Assembly: GCA_003550305.1 (NCBI GenBank)
Contig: QKYT01000115.1
Coordinates: 36,720 to 100,719 of the forward strand
Length of the DNA stretch: 64,000 nucleotides
Reading direction: 5' to 3'
Source of the DNA: Glomus cerebriforme
Lineage: Eukaryota; Glomeromycota; Glomeromycetes; Glomerales; Glomeraceae
Position numbers and translations under genes: made by a program. Shown piece after piece: positions 54,944-64,000 of this stretch. The notes beneath the pieces are model-generated. The model had not been told where the DNA came from. It searched no databases and saw only the letters and a list, made by a program, of their open reading frames with translations. Position 1 is the stretch's first letter. Every line of letters starts with the position of its first letter.

Positions 54944-56374
54944 ATGACAAGACTTAATGTAGACTGTCTTAGACTTATTTTCAATGAATTAAAGTTCAAC
55001 AAAAAATTTTTACATACTTGCCTTTTAGTTAATAGAGAGTGGTGTCATTTAATAGTTCCCATCTTGTGGAAAAAATATTCATGGGATTATGATCATGAAG
55101 AGTCCGAAAAAAAACTTTTCAACACAATACTTTCTTATTTACCTTCGTCCTCAAGACAATTTTTACTTGATAATGACGTTAAGTTACCCTCAAAAATTTT
55201 TTTAAAACCTCAACTATTTAACTATATCAGTTTTTGTAAATACCTAGAAGCCGAAATTATAAATAAAATTATAGGAATGGTATTTGACCAAGTTGATGAA
55301 ATCAATACTGCAGAATATGATAGAAAAAATCTTTTAGAACAAGAGATTTATAAATTATTTATTAGTCGATGTAAAAATTTAAAAGAATTATCGTGGCAAA
55401 CTTTTCAACCTCTATCATTATTTCCAGGAGCTTCAACTTGCTTTCCTCGACTCTATAGTTTAAGTATTGATATTGATTGTGTGAATTCTAACGCTCTTTA
55501 TAAAATGTCATTAATTTGCAAAGATTTAAATATATTATCTATATATAATTATTCTCAAGATAATCCTGGATTAATATCTTTAATCGATGCGCAGAAGAAT
55601 TTAAAAAACGTATCGATTAGTCCTCACATTAAGAAAGAATCTTGTAAAGAACTAAGCAAGGCATTAACAAGAAAGGGTAATACTATAACTGACCTTAATT
55701 TGGAATCAGTTAACATTATTCCTCCTTTATTTTTAACGTCGCTAATTAGTTTAAAGATTAGTAATAGTTATGAATACGAAAATTTCGGAAAAGAAATCCA
55801 AGAATTTCAACAATATCTTGGAAATTCAGAATTTCCAGAACTTCAATTTCTTGATGTTGATGAGTTATCATGCTTTAAGGAGCTGGCAATGTTAATCGGA
55901 AAAACTAGAGGAAATATTTCAGGAGTTTCCATTTATATTTTCGATAAATCTGCTGAAAATACCGGAATGTTGATTAAAGCAATTGCTAATAATTGTCCAA
56001 AGATTAAATGGTTATCTACATATCTTGAACCTAAAGATTTTATTTATGTAAAATCATTATTATTAAATTGTAAAAATTTAATATCTGTGAAATTTGATAG
56101 TTTGAATTTTGGTGTGAATAAGAATGATAATATTGGGGATGAACTATTGGAAATTTTAACTAAATTTTCTCCAAAATCTTTAATTGAAATATCAATAAGT
56201 GGAAATTGGAAATATTCAATAGATGCCTTTAATCGTTTTTTTGAAAGTTTTCGAGGACGAACTTTAAATTATTTTGAAATTAATAATGGTCAAGATTATA
56301 TTACAGAAGGTCATAAAATGATTGTTAGACAATACATTATTGAAGGATTGATAATAGATTCGAATTTTATATAA
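54944..56374 (+). CDS. F-box/LRR protein, clade A, member 4
   Basis: A single exon, 476 residues, the most complete clade A member. F-box: R-L-N-V-D-C-L-R-L-I-F-N-E-L, C-L-L-V-N-R-E-W-C, V-P-I-L-W (about 3-44). Then F-N-Y-I-S-F-C-K-Y-L, S-W-Q-T-F-Q-P-L-S-L-F-P-G-A, a leucine-rich array with N-P-G-L-I-S-L-I-D-A-Q and F-P-E-L-Q-F-L, and the C-terminal block W-K-Y-S-I-D-A-F-N-R-F-F-E-S-F-R-G-R. The tail G-L-I-I-D-S-N-F-I is intact, which lets the shortened tails of members 1 and 2 be recognised. Presumed substrate receptor of an SCF ubiquitin ligase; target unknown. A run of 18 A lies just upstream. Confidence 0.92.
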   Translation: MTRLNVDCLRLIFNELKFNKKFLHTCLLVNREWCHLIVPILWKKYSWDYDHEESEKKLFNTILSYLPSSSRQFLLDNDVKLPSKIFLKPQLFNYISFCKYLEAEIINKIIGMVFDQVDEINTAEYDRKNLLEQEIYKLFISRCKNLKELSWQTFQPLSLFPGASTCFPRLYSLSIDIDCVNSNALYKMSLICKDLNILSIYNYSQDNPGLISLIDAQKNLKNVSISPHIKKESCKELSKALTRKGNTITDLNLESVNIIPPLFLTSLISLKISNSYEYENFGKEIQEFQQYLGNSEFPELQFLDVDELSCFKELAMLIGKTRGNISGVSIYIFDKSAENTGMLIKAIANNCPKIKWLSTYLEPKDFIYVKSLLLNCKNLISVKFDSLNFGVNKNDNIGDELLEILTKFSPKSLIEISISGNWKYSIDAFNRFFESFRGRTLNYFEINNGQDYITEGHKMIVRQYIIEGLIIDSNFI

Positions 56375-56698
56375 ATTTTACTTGAAACATGAGAAGATTT
56401 TGTTCATTTTTTAAATACTTGTATATATGTATAATTTATATTTATTTATTTTTTTTTTTGAAAAACATTTTTGGTTCTTTTTATCGTTTTCTTTTTTACA
56501 CTAAGATTAAATAAATTTAAAAAATTAATCGTAACTCGTAATTATGTAATTATAATTTTTTTCAAAAAAAAAAAAAAATTAAATTACTTCGTTGACAAAG
56601 TCTAGTGAAAATTTATTGGCGTATTACTAGAATATATAGATTGAGGATTAGCTTAATCATTTGTCATTTAGTCATTTCAGTCATTTAATTCTAATCGA

Positions 56699-56730
<32 letters not shown>

Positions 56731-57445
56731 AGTAAATAACCATAATGCAGGATAATGCAGGCCAGAAAAAAATATAGTACTGGCCAACATTATGTTCAAA
56801 TGACTAGTCTTTGTACATCATTTCATTTGTCATTTTAAGTCATTATGGCTCAGTAATCACTAACTAATTATAGTAAGGGCATCGGAGTTAAAGCTCCGAT
56901 TTCATGACGAATCAGGTTTATACCGTTGATTTATCTTGCTTTTTTTTTTTAAGAATAAAATTCTTAATTCAAACACCAATCAAATTTTACAACGATTAAT
57001 TGTAGTTCTTATATTAATTAAACAAAATAGATTATTTAATCTGGTCAAATTATTCACCCAATAATTAATAAACACATTGTAAAATTCATAATTGAGCTGA
57101 AATATGAGTCAAGTGACAAATAGTATTTTTTTATTATTTTTTATCAAAAACTTGAGAGAAACACAGAGGGGATACACATTATGATAAATTGGCGCCCCCG
57201 CACAATAACTTTCTCGACATCACAAACAAAAATTTCACGACACGATACCAAGTCATGATACGAGATCGCCAAAATTAACCAGTGACATTAAGAAACGTAT
57301 TTATTTATTTAATGTATCATTGAAAAAAATAAAATTTACCCAAATTTGTATAATAAATTCAGAAATTTATTATAAATAAACGCTTTATCTAATTTTTTTT
57401 TCTCTGAATCAAAAATATATATATATATATAATAATTCAAATAAA
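56375..57445. other. intergenic, no gene seen
   Basis: Includes A-rich stretches near 56700-56730 and a short AT repeat at 57416-57432 before member 5. A TATA-like ttataaataaac lies near 57370. No gene is seen. Confidence 0.5.
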
Positions 57446-58873
57446 ATGACAAAATTAAATTTGGACTGCACTAATCTTATTTTCAACGAATTACGAAGAG
57501 ATAAAAAATCTTTACATTCTTGTCTTTTAGTTAATAGGGAATGGTGTCAAATAGCAGTCCCTATCTTATGGAGAAAATATACATGGAATTATAATAATTT
57601 AGAATCAGAAAAAAAACTTTTCAACGTAATACTCTCTTTTCTGCCATCCTCTTCAAAAAAACTTTTATCTGATAATAACATTAAGTTGCCTTCAACAATT
57701 ATTTTAAAACCTCTATCATTTAATTATATCAGCTTTTGTAAATTTCTAGAAGCTCAAAATATAGAGAAAATTATAAGAATGGTGTTTGAAGGAGGTAATA
57801 CTGCGAAATGCGATAAAAAAAATCTTTTAGAACGAGAGATTTGCAAATTATTTGTTAGCCAATGCAAAAATATAAAAGAATTAAATTGGGAGACTTCGCA
57901 ATCTTTATCATCGTTTCCGGGAGCTACAACATTCTTTCATAATCTCAATAGTTTGAGTATTAAGATGGATCATGTAGATTCTAATACTCTTTATGAGGTG
58001 GCACAAATTTGTATACATTTGAAGGAATTAACTCTTTATAATGTTTCTCAAAATAATCATGGATTAACTTCTTTAATTGATGCCCAGAGAAATTTAAAAA
58101 ATGTTTCACTCTATCCTTATTACAGTAAGAAAGGAATTTGTAAAGAATTAGGCGAAGCATTGACGAGAAAAAGTAATACGATAAATTATCTTTGTTTATA
58201 TTCAGTTAACATTATTCCGTTAATGTCACTCGTCAACTTAAGGCATTTATTGATTTATAATTTTGAGAATTATAAAGATTTTGACGAAGTGATTAAAGTC
58301 TTTCAAAAATATTTAGAAGTTTCAAAGTTTCCCAAACTTCAATCTTTTGATATTAGAGGGTTGTCATGCTTTAAAGAAATGGCAACGTTGATCGAAAATA
58401 CAGAAGGTAATATTAGAGAAATTTCTATTGTTACTACAAATAAATTTGCTAAAAATACAGGAATGTTTATTGAAACAATTGTTAACAATTGTCCAAAGAT
58501 TGAGGAATTATCTACATATCTTGAACCTAAAGATTTTATTTATGTAGAATCATTATTACAAAATTGTAGAAATTTGGTAGATTTAAGATTTGATAGTTTA
58601 AATTTCAACGAAATTCATAATAATATAGGAGATAAATTATTAGATACTTTGGCCAAATTTTCTCCAAAATCTTTAATTAGTATATCAATTAGTAGAAACT
58701 GGAAGTATTCAATTGATGCTTTTGAACGATTTTTTGAAAGTTTTAGGGGACGAAATTTACGTTCCTTTTTTATTCTTTATTGTGATATTTATTCTATTAC
58801 AAACGAACATAGATTAATTGTTAGGAAATACCTTAATGAAGGAGTGATAAAAGAGTCGAATTGTGTGTTCTAA
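57446..58873 (+). CDS. F-box/LRR protein, clade A, member 5
   Basis: A single exon, 475 residues. F-box K-L-N-L-D-C-T-N-L-I-F-N-E-L with C-L-L-V-N-R-E-W-C and V-P-I-L-W (about 3-44). The same family blocks follow (F-N-Y-I-S-F-C-K-F-L, N-W-E-T-S-Q-S-L-S, F-P-G-A-T) and the C-terminal W-K-Y-S-I-D-A-F-E-R-F-F-E-S-F-R-G-R. The leucine-rich middle is slightly shorter (I-I-P-L-M-S-L-V-N-L lacks a few residues). The DNA of the last 25 codons is partly repeated just after the stop (to about 59003), a tandem duplication of the gene end. It lacks the tgtacgacgtta promoter word seen before member 4. Confidence 0.92.
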   Translation: MTKLNLDCTNLIFNELRRDKKSLHSCLLVNREWCQIAVPILWRKYTWNYNNLESEKKLFNVILSFLPSSSKKLLSDNNIKLPSTIILKPLSFNYISFCKFLEAQNIEKIIRMVFEGGNTAKCDKKNLLEREICKLFVSQCKNIKELNWETSQSLSSFPGATTFFHNLNSLSIKMDHVDSNTLYEVAQICIHLKELTLYNVSQNNHGLTSLIDAQRNLKNVSLYPYYSKKGICKELGEALTRKSNTINYLCLYSVNIIPLMSLVNLRHLLIYNFENYKDFDEVIKVFQKYLEVSKFPKLQSFDIRGLSCFKEMATLIENTEGNIREISIVTTNKFAKNTGMFIETIVNNCPKIEELSTYLEPKDFIYVESLLQNCRNLVDLRFDSLNFNEIHNNIGDKLLDTLAKFSPKSLISISISRNWKYSIDAFERFFESFRGRNLRSFFILYCDIYSITNEHRLIVRKYLNEGVIKESNCVF

Positions 58874-59129
58874 GAACATACAGTAATATAATTGTTAGGA
58901 ATATCTTAGGACGGAATTAGAAAAACTCTAGTTTTGACCAAAATTTTATAGTTCTAGATGAATGATTATACTTTAATTCCGATGATAAAAGAGTCGAATT
59001 GTGCTAAATTTTACTTGTGAAATGGAAAGATTTTATTAATTGTTTAAATACATGTATAGTCTCTATTTATATTTATTTATTTAATATGTATTTTATTTAT
59101 TGATAACGAATAATAATATCGTTTTTCAT

Positions 59130-59131
<2 letters not shown>

Positions 59132-59161
<30 letters not shown>
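59132..59161. repeat. poly-T tract of 30
   Basis: Thirty consecutive T, the longest homopolymer of the window; its length in the assembly is unlikely to be exact. Confidence 0.95.
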
Positions 59162-59163
<2 letters not shown>

Positions 59164-59369
59164 CGAAATTAAATAAATTTTAAAAATTATATCAACTCGT
59201 AAATATATTAAATATATTTTTGTTTTTCAATTTTACTAAAAATTTAATTACTTTGCTGACAAACAAAATGTTGGCGCGTTAATACTTAATAGAATATTAG
59301 AATATACGATTATTTATTGTTTATTTTTATTAAGTTTGACTATATTATTCAAAAGAATTGACTGTTGAA

Positions 59370-60580
59370 ATTGACTTCCAGATAATGACCAAACCAATAT
59401 TGAACTTTGGTTATGTTGTAGCCAAAACATCTCAAATCAAACTTAGAAAAATCTTTATATCCGAAACTTGACTATGTCCACTCAATCTTAGATGGTAGTT
59501 TAGGATGATTTAAGTATTTTAAATCTGATTAATTGGGTTTGGGACATGGTTAAATTTCGGACATAGTATTGTCCCAAGTTTTGATTTCAAGTTGAACATG
59601 GTTACGTTTGGGCTCATCAGTTATATAGGAATTAATTTATGAAATAGCAAGTATGGAGAAATTTAGCTAACTAAATTATAGTAATGTTCGATTTCTGAAC
59701 CGAATAATGCAAATCAAAGTTATACGATTGATAAGTTAGATGAAGTTACTCGCACGAACATTTTGAATAACCAGTAAGTTAAGGAGTAACGAAAGCGCAT
59801 ATAAGAAAAAGAACTTCTATTAGCAATTAAATAGATATAGTTAGGTTTAAAATTGACTTTCTCAATTAAAAAAAATTGATATTAGGACATGATTAAAATT
59901 GAATCATGGTTTGATTAATTCATAATAATAACTTTTTCCTTTAATAATTGGAGTACAAACTTTCTAAATGTGTAATACAATATAAGGATTATTCCCAATA
60001 TCAATGTGTAGGAATATAATTTTGCTAAAATAAAAGATCAATTAAAGAATATAAGTACTAATTATGACGAATTAATTATAGGGTTTAAGTATGTGGTGAT
60101 TGTGGTCCAAGACATTGATTTATTAGCCAATAGCAAAAATTCGATTATAAAAATTTACTGTGCTATATTGTAAATTTGTAATTACATAAAACGAATTTAA
60201 GTATGAAGAGTTTTAGCGAAATCAAAAAATAATTTTCAGAAGCAATAAGGTATATTATTTTACCTATCTTATAAAAATTTGAAAGAATACTCGGCATTAT
60301 TTCCAATTATTTAAAACTTTCTAAATCTCACCAGCATTATCACCGCTTAATTCTGGCTGAACATTATAATTTCGGCCAGAGTTAGGATTGTAAAAAAAAT
60401 TTAAATAAAAATATGTTTCTGTTGTAAACTATGCTCCAAATTCGACTTTGGATATCCCAAGTCAAATTTGAAACAATCCTATGCCCGAAATTTAACCAGA
60501 TCCCAAACCAAGCTAGTAAATTTTGTCTCAAACTACCATCTAAGTATGGGACATGGTAGAGTTTGGGCTAAACAGTTTAA
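59370..60580. repeat. two related segments in opposite orientation
   Basis: About 59470-59600 and the reverse complement of 60430-60560 share cttagatggtagttt, ggtttggga, tggttaaatttcgg and catag-attgt in the same order. Both segments end (plus strand) in gtttgggct. They look like two copies of one small element inserted in opposite orientation. A short open frame at 60468-60650 lies in the second copy and is not a gene. Confidence 0.55.
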
Positions 60581-61591
60581 AGGAGTGCAAAGTGACATTC
60601 GTCATTTGCATCATTTGTTAGTCATGTACTGTTCTATAATTGACGTATAATCTAAAGGCCTCATTTAACCATTAATGCATGTGTATTGTGTATTGTTCGT
60701 CAAAACTTGATTCAAAAAAAAAAAAAATTTTGAACCAATGGAATATTTCTGAAAAAAAAAAGGTTTCAATATTAATGAGCATTTTATAACAGATTTGGAT
60801 AATATATTTGAAGTTTAAATTTATAATTTCTCAGATTATTAAAATAATTACTGTTTACTTGTAATTTAGATAATCACTTTACTTAATTCGTTTAATGGCA
60901 GTGTTGGCGTTTAGCAAAAAAAATCACGACTTAATTTGATAAAGACTTTATAAAATAAAAGGCACGACTTTATTTAATTTCGTCATTTCTACAAAAAAAA
61001 AGAAAAAAATTTTCCCGAATAAAAAGAAGGAAAAAGAAAAATGAGTTGGAATTTATAAATTGTAGTAGCATAATAAAAAATTGAGCTATGACCTTGAAAG
61101 AATCAGGAGAAGTATGAAAGAAATTATTGATAATGGATTAAAAATTCTCCATTATTGATAATAATAATGAATTCATCTTAATTCTCATATCTGAAAAGTA
61201 AGTTGGATTAATATAATGTTTTATTATTAAAATTTAACATTCAATCCAGAATTTTGTACGTGATCTATTTATACAGTAATTTCAATTGTTTACCAACTTG
61301 GTCTCCACTTTTGGATTTGGTGTTGATTATAAATTCTTTGTCACATTCTTTAACATATTGAACAATTCTTGACCTGAGACTAATTACCAATTTACTTCTA
61401 GTTTATGATCCTGGATGATGAAATCTATGATCTTCATGATTCGTGCCTTAAGAGTAATAAATGTATACGAATTTATCATATGAGATAATTATTATGAAAC
61501 GGTTATATGCATAAAAATCAAATATATATTTATATAATCTTTTATTGTTTATCTTTGAAAATAATATTTATCAGAAATAAAACCCCTACCC
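60581..61591. other. intergenic, no gene seen
   Basis: AT-rich 3' region of the minus-strand F-box gene, with short poly-A runs. Nothing else is supported. Confidence 0.5.
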
Positions 61592-62980
61592 TTAGTATTT
61601 AAAAAAACAATCATACTCGAATGTTTTAATTATTCCTTCTGCTTTATATTTTTCTATTAAATCAAAATAATTTTTTGACATATTACTGTTATTAAAACGT
61701 AATATTAAAGGATGTCTACCTTTCCAATTATCAAAAAATAATTTTAAAGATTCTATTTTAGGAGCTCTTAAATAATTAAAATGATCAGAACAAAATTTAA
61801 ATTCAAATAAATTAACTGGTGATAATTTAGCCAAAGTTTGGAATAAGACAATCCAATCAATTGTATTATCATAATCAAGAATAATAGATAATCCATTTAA
61901 ATATTGACAATTAAGTAATAATTTTTCTAATTCTAAAATAAGACTATTATCGATAAATAGCTTAAGATATTTAAGCTTTGGACAATTTTGATAAATTGTT
62001 TGAATAATTCTTACATTATTAATATCATAATGATTTTTATAATAAATTTTGATTTCAGTAAGATGATCACCTGTATTTTCGATTAAACTTGTTAAAGCTT
62101 TGAATGGAATACATTTAACTTTTAATGTTTGTAATAAAGGTAAAGTTAAACTTTCCACACAACTCCATGACGTTTCATAAGAATCATGACCCAACTCTAA
62201 ACTTTTTAAATTTATAAAAGATGAAAGGATTGATGTAAGAGGTTGTTGATGTAACTTAAAATATTGTATAGTATTTGCATGATTGATTAATGAATTTTCA
62301 ATAATTTTATAAGATATTTCGAATGATTCAGTATCACCATGACTCAATAAACTGACATTAATCAATTTTTTTTGAGATTTAATCAATTCAACGATTCCAG
62401 AATCATTATTGGAATTAATAAAAAGCTCCAATTTTTTAATTGATTTGCACATTCCTGCTAATCCAACTAAAATATTCTCATTTATTCCAGTGTCAATGCT
62501 AAGGAATTCTATTTCTGAAAAACGTTGTTTTGCTCCAGGAATGAGGTGCAGTTCACAATCAAATTGAGAAAACATATAAAGATGTGTAAATTTTGTATTT
62601 CCATTAATGAAAAGATCATGTATATCATTTATAATTTCTGCATAATAAAGGAAATAATGGGTACTAATGATCCTTTTAATTACATTGAAGTTTAAATGTC
62701 TACAAAAACTAATGTAATTAAATAAAGGTCTTTGATACGAATTTTTTAGAAAATCAATAGTTTGTTTGAACTTATTTTCATCCGATAGATGTGAAATTAT
62801 TACATATAATAACAATTTCTCTTTTTCCCTTGTTAAGTCTTTCCAAGGATTTTTCCATAAAATTGGAAGAATAATTTCGCACCAAGTTTTATTAACTAAA
62901 AGAAATGAACTAAGAGACTTTTTATCATCATAAAATTCTTCAAATATTAAATAAAGAATATCCCTGTTTATTTTTGACAT
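61592..62980 (-). CDS. F-box/LRR protein, clade B, intact
   Basis: A single exon, 462 residues. F-box K-I-N-R-D-I-L-Y-L-I-F-E-E-F, F-L-L-V-N-K-T-W-C, L-P-I-L-W (about 3-42), then F-N-Y-I-S-F-C-R-H-L-N-F, and a run of leucine-rich segments (I-E-F-L-S-I, I-K-K-L-E-L-F, L-K-S-L-E-L-G, L-K-Y-L-K-L-F). C-terminal L-F-F-D-N-W-K-G-R-H-P is shared with the broken paralogue at 24171-25672, against which it shows where that gene lost its frame. Clade B differs from clade A in the F-box (Y-L-I-F-E-E versus L-I-F-N-E-L) and in the C-terminal block. Both clade B genes lie on the minus strand. Confidence 0.92.
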   Translation of the reverse strand: MSKINRDILYLIFEEFYDDKKSLSSFLLVNKTWCEIILPILWKNPWKDLTREKEKLLLYVIISHLSDENKFKQTIDFLKNSYQRPLFNYISFCRHLNFNVIKRIISTHYFLYYAEIINDIHDLFINGNTKFTHLYMFSQFDCELHLIPGAKQRFSEIEFLSIDTGINENILVGLAGMCKSIKKLELFINSNNDSGIVELIKSQKKLINVSLLSHGDTESFEISYKIIENSLINHANTIQYFKLHQQPLTSILSSFINLKSLELGHDSYETSWSCVESLTLPLLQTLKVKCIPFKALTSLIENTGDHLTEIKIYYKNHYDINNVRIIQTIYQNCPKLKYLKLFIDNSLILELEKLLLNCQYLNGLSIILDYDNTIDWIVLFQTLAKLSPVNLFEFKFCSDHFNYLRAPKIESLKLFFDNWKGRHPLILRFNNSNMSKNYFDLIEKYKAEGIIKTFEYDCFFKY

Positions 62981-63300
62981 CTTTTATTAAAGAAAATTTT
63001 TTTTTTTGATTGAAAGTAAAATAATTGAAATTAGAATAAATATTGTATATTGTTTGTTTGTACCCCCTTTGTACTTGTCGCACAATTTTTTTTTTTATTT
63101 ATGTTACTACAAATAACGGCGCAGTTCATTAACTTATTTTTAAAATGAGAGTAAAATATATTTTAAAAATAACTTAAAATAATAATTACATAACCTTTTT
63201 TTTTAATGTAAATGTGATACTAAATTAGACGACGATTTTTGTCCAGCATAAATTAATCAGATGTCTGGCGTAAAAATGATCGACATTTTAAATGTGCATT
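62981..63300. other. intergenic, no gene seen
   Basis: Upstream of the clade B F-box gene; T-rich on the plus strand next to the start (A-rich leader on the minus strand). Confidence 0.5.
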
Positions 63301-63310
63301 GACAAAGAAT

Positions 63311-64000
63311 TCGAAAAAAAAACTTTATAATTCTTATTTACCATTATCTTCAAAACAATTTTACTTGATTGTGACATTAAATTACCGTTATAAATTGTTT
63401 CAAAATCTCGTAAATATTTAGAATCTGAAAATATAGATAGAATTATACAAAATATTTTTTGAAGTTATAATAAAAGTAATAAAAGTGAACTTTTAAAAGT
63501 AGAACTTTACAAATTATTCGTTAATTAATGTAAGAATATTAAAGAATGACATACATTGTAACCTTCTCAATTCCATAGTTTAGATGATGTTTTTATTGTT
63601 TAGATATTTTTGAAATTTTTGAAATTATTGATGCTCTTTATATAAATATCAGGAATTTGTGAAGATTTAATAAATTAACTATTTCTCAGACCATTCTGAA
63701 TTAATTTCTTTAGTCAATGTTCAGAAAAATTTAAAAAGTGTATTTTCATCTTAAAGGAACTTGTAAAAAAATAAACGAGAAAAAGTAGTACAATAAATTA
63801 TATCGATATATGTTTATACATTGGTATACATTCTTCGTTCAGTTCTTAATATCACTTATTAACCTAAAGAAATTGCTTCTTTATAATTATAGTGTTGAGC
63901 TCCATGATATCATAGAGATTAAGGAATTTCAGCAATGTCTTGCAAGTTTAAAATTTTTTATACTGACGAGGTATCGTGTATAAAGAGCTTACGACGTTAA
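63311..64000 (+). pseudogene. decayed F-box/LRR gene, clade A, runs off the right edge
   Basis: From about 63311 the sequence follows member 4 beginning after its F-box (K-K-L-Y, L-P-L-S-S-K-Q-F, C-D-I-K-L-P) with many frameshifts and stops; later blocks around 63700-63760 (L-V-N-V-Q-K-N-L-K-S-V) and 63855-63990 (S-L-I-N-L-K-K, I-K-E-F-Q-Q-C-L-A-S) are still recognisable. The F-box itself is absent. Clearly dead. Confidence 0.75.

Noticed and set aside
1..64000. tRNA, rRNA and CRISPR arrays
   Set aside because: Reading both strands I found no cloverleaf with a GTTCGA-type T-loop, no rRNA-like sequence and no regularly spaced identical repeats with unique spacers.

Overview
The window is AT-rich nuclear DNA (clearly over 70% A+T) from a eukaryote with short spliceosomal introns (mostly 57-210 nt, GTA.../...TAG), long poly-A/poly-T tracts and many decayed gene copies. 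The gene content (Sel1-repeat proteins fused to tyrosine-kinase-like domains, F-box/leucine-rich-repeat proteins, a Crinkler-type protein, BTB fragments, a recurrent coiled-coil family) is what I associate with arbuscular mycorrhizal fungi, most likely Rhizophagus or a close relative. That assignment rests on recognition of the families, not on a search. Runs of N and isolated N bases show it is a draft assembly.

Layout. 1-2.1 kb: the 3' end of a Sel1-repeat gene, then two decayed F-box copies on the minus strand. 3-5.3 kb and 10.4-13.2 kb: two copies of a duplicated kinase-Sel1 gene that also share their promoters; the first is truncated and decayed, the second has a complete kinase, a transmembrane segment and Sel1 repeats. 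The DNA at 1-470 matches the 3' flank of the second copy, so at least three copies existed. 5.3-10.4 kb: wreckage of mobile and multicopy genes, including a coiled-coil gene cut by a small inverted-repeat element. 14.4-14.8 kb: a clean hAT-like MITE. 15.5-16.8 kb: a three-exon gene, possibly nuclease-like. 18.7-20.8 kb: an intact eight-exon sphingoid-base (sphingosine) kinase, the clearest housekeeping gene. 21.7-23.5 kb: a long Sel1-repeat protein. 24.2-25.7 kb: a frameshifted F-box gene. 28-29 kb: a polytopic membrane protein. 30-34.1 kb: a large kinase-Sel1-transmembrane gene on the minus strand with two frameshifts.

36.2-40.5 kb: a tandem F-box array (two intact, one dead, then an orphan promoter). 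40.6-41 kb: a fragment of a multicopy protein family. 42.2-44.5 kb: a Crinkler-type gene with ubiquitin-like header, P-loop ATPase and restriction-nuclease-like C-terminus. 45.5-47 kb: BTB relics and a 122-bp tandem repeat. 47.9-50 kb: a third kinase gene, with a mobile element in its first intron and one exon inverted in place. 51.1-51.4 kb: a GC-rich repeat island. 51.9-52.5 kb: a small gene resembling the MGTRSLT-type family known from phage and bacteria. 54.9-63 kb: three more intact F-box genes; 63.3-64 kb: another dead F-box copy.

How it fits together. There is no operon-like order. The window is an accessory, rapidly duplicating region: signalling kinases with Sel1 scaffolds, SCF substrate-receptor candidates (F-box, BTB) and a Crinkler protein, interspersed with small inverted-repeat elements, around a few conserved genes. 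No tRNA, rRNA or CRISPR was seen.
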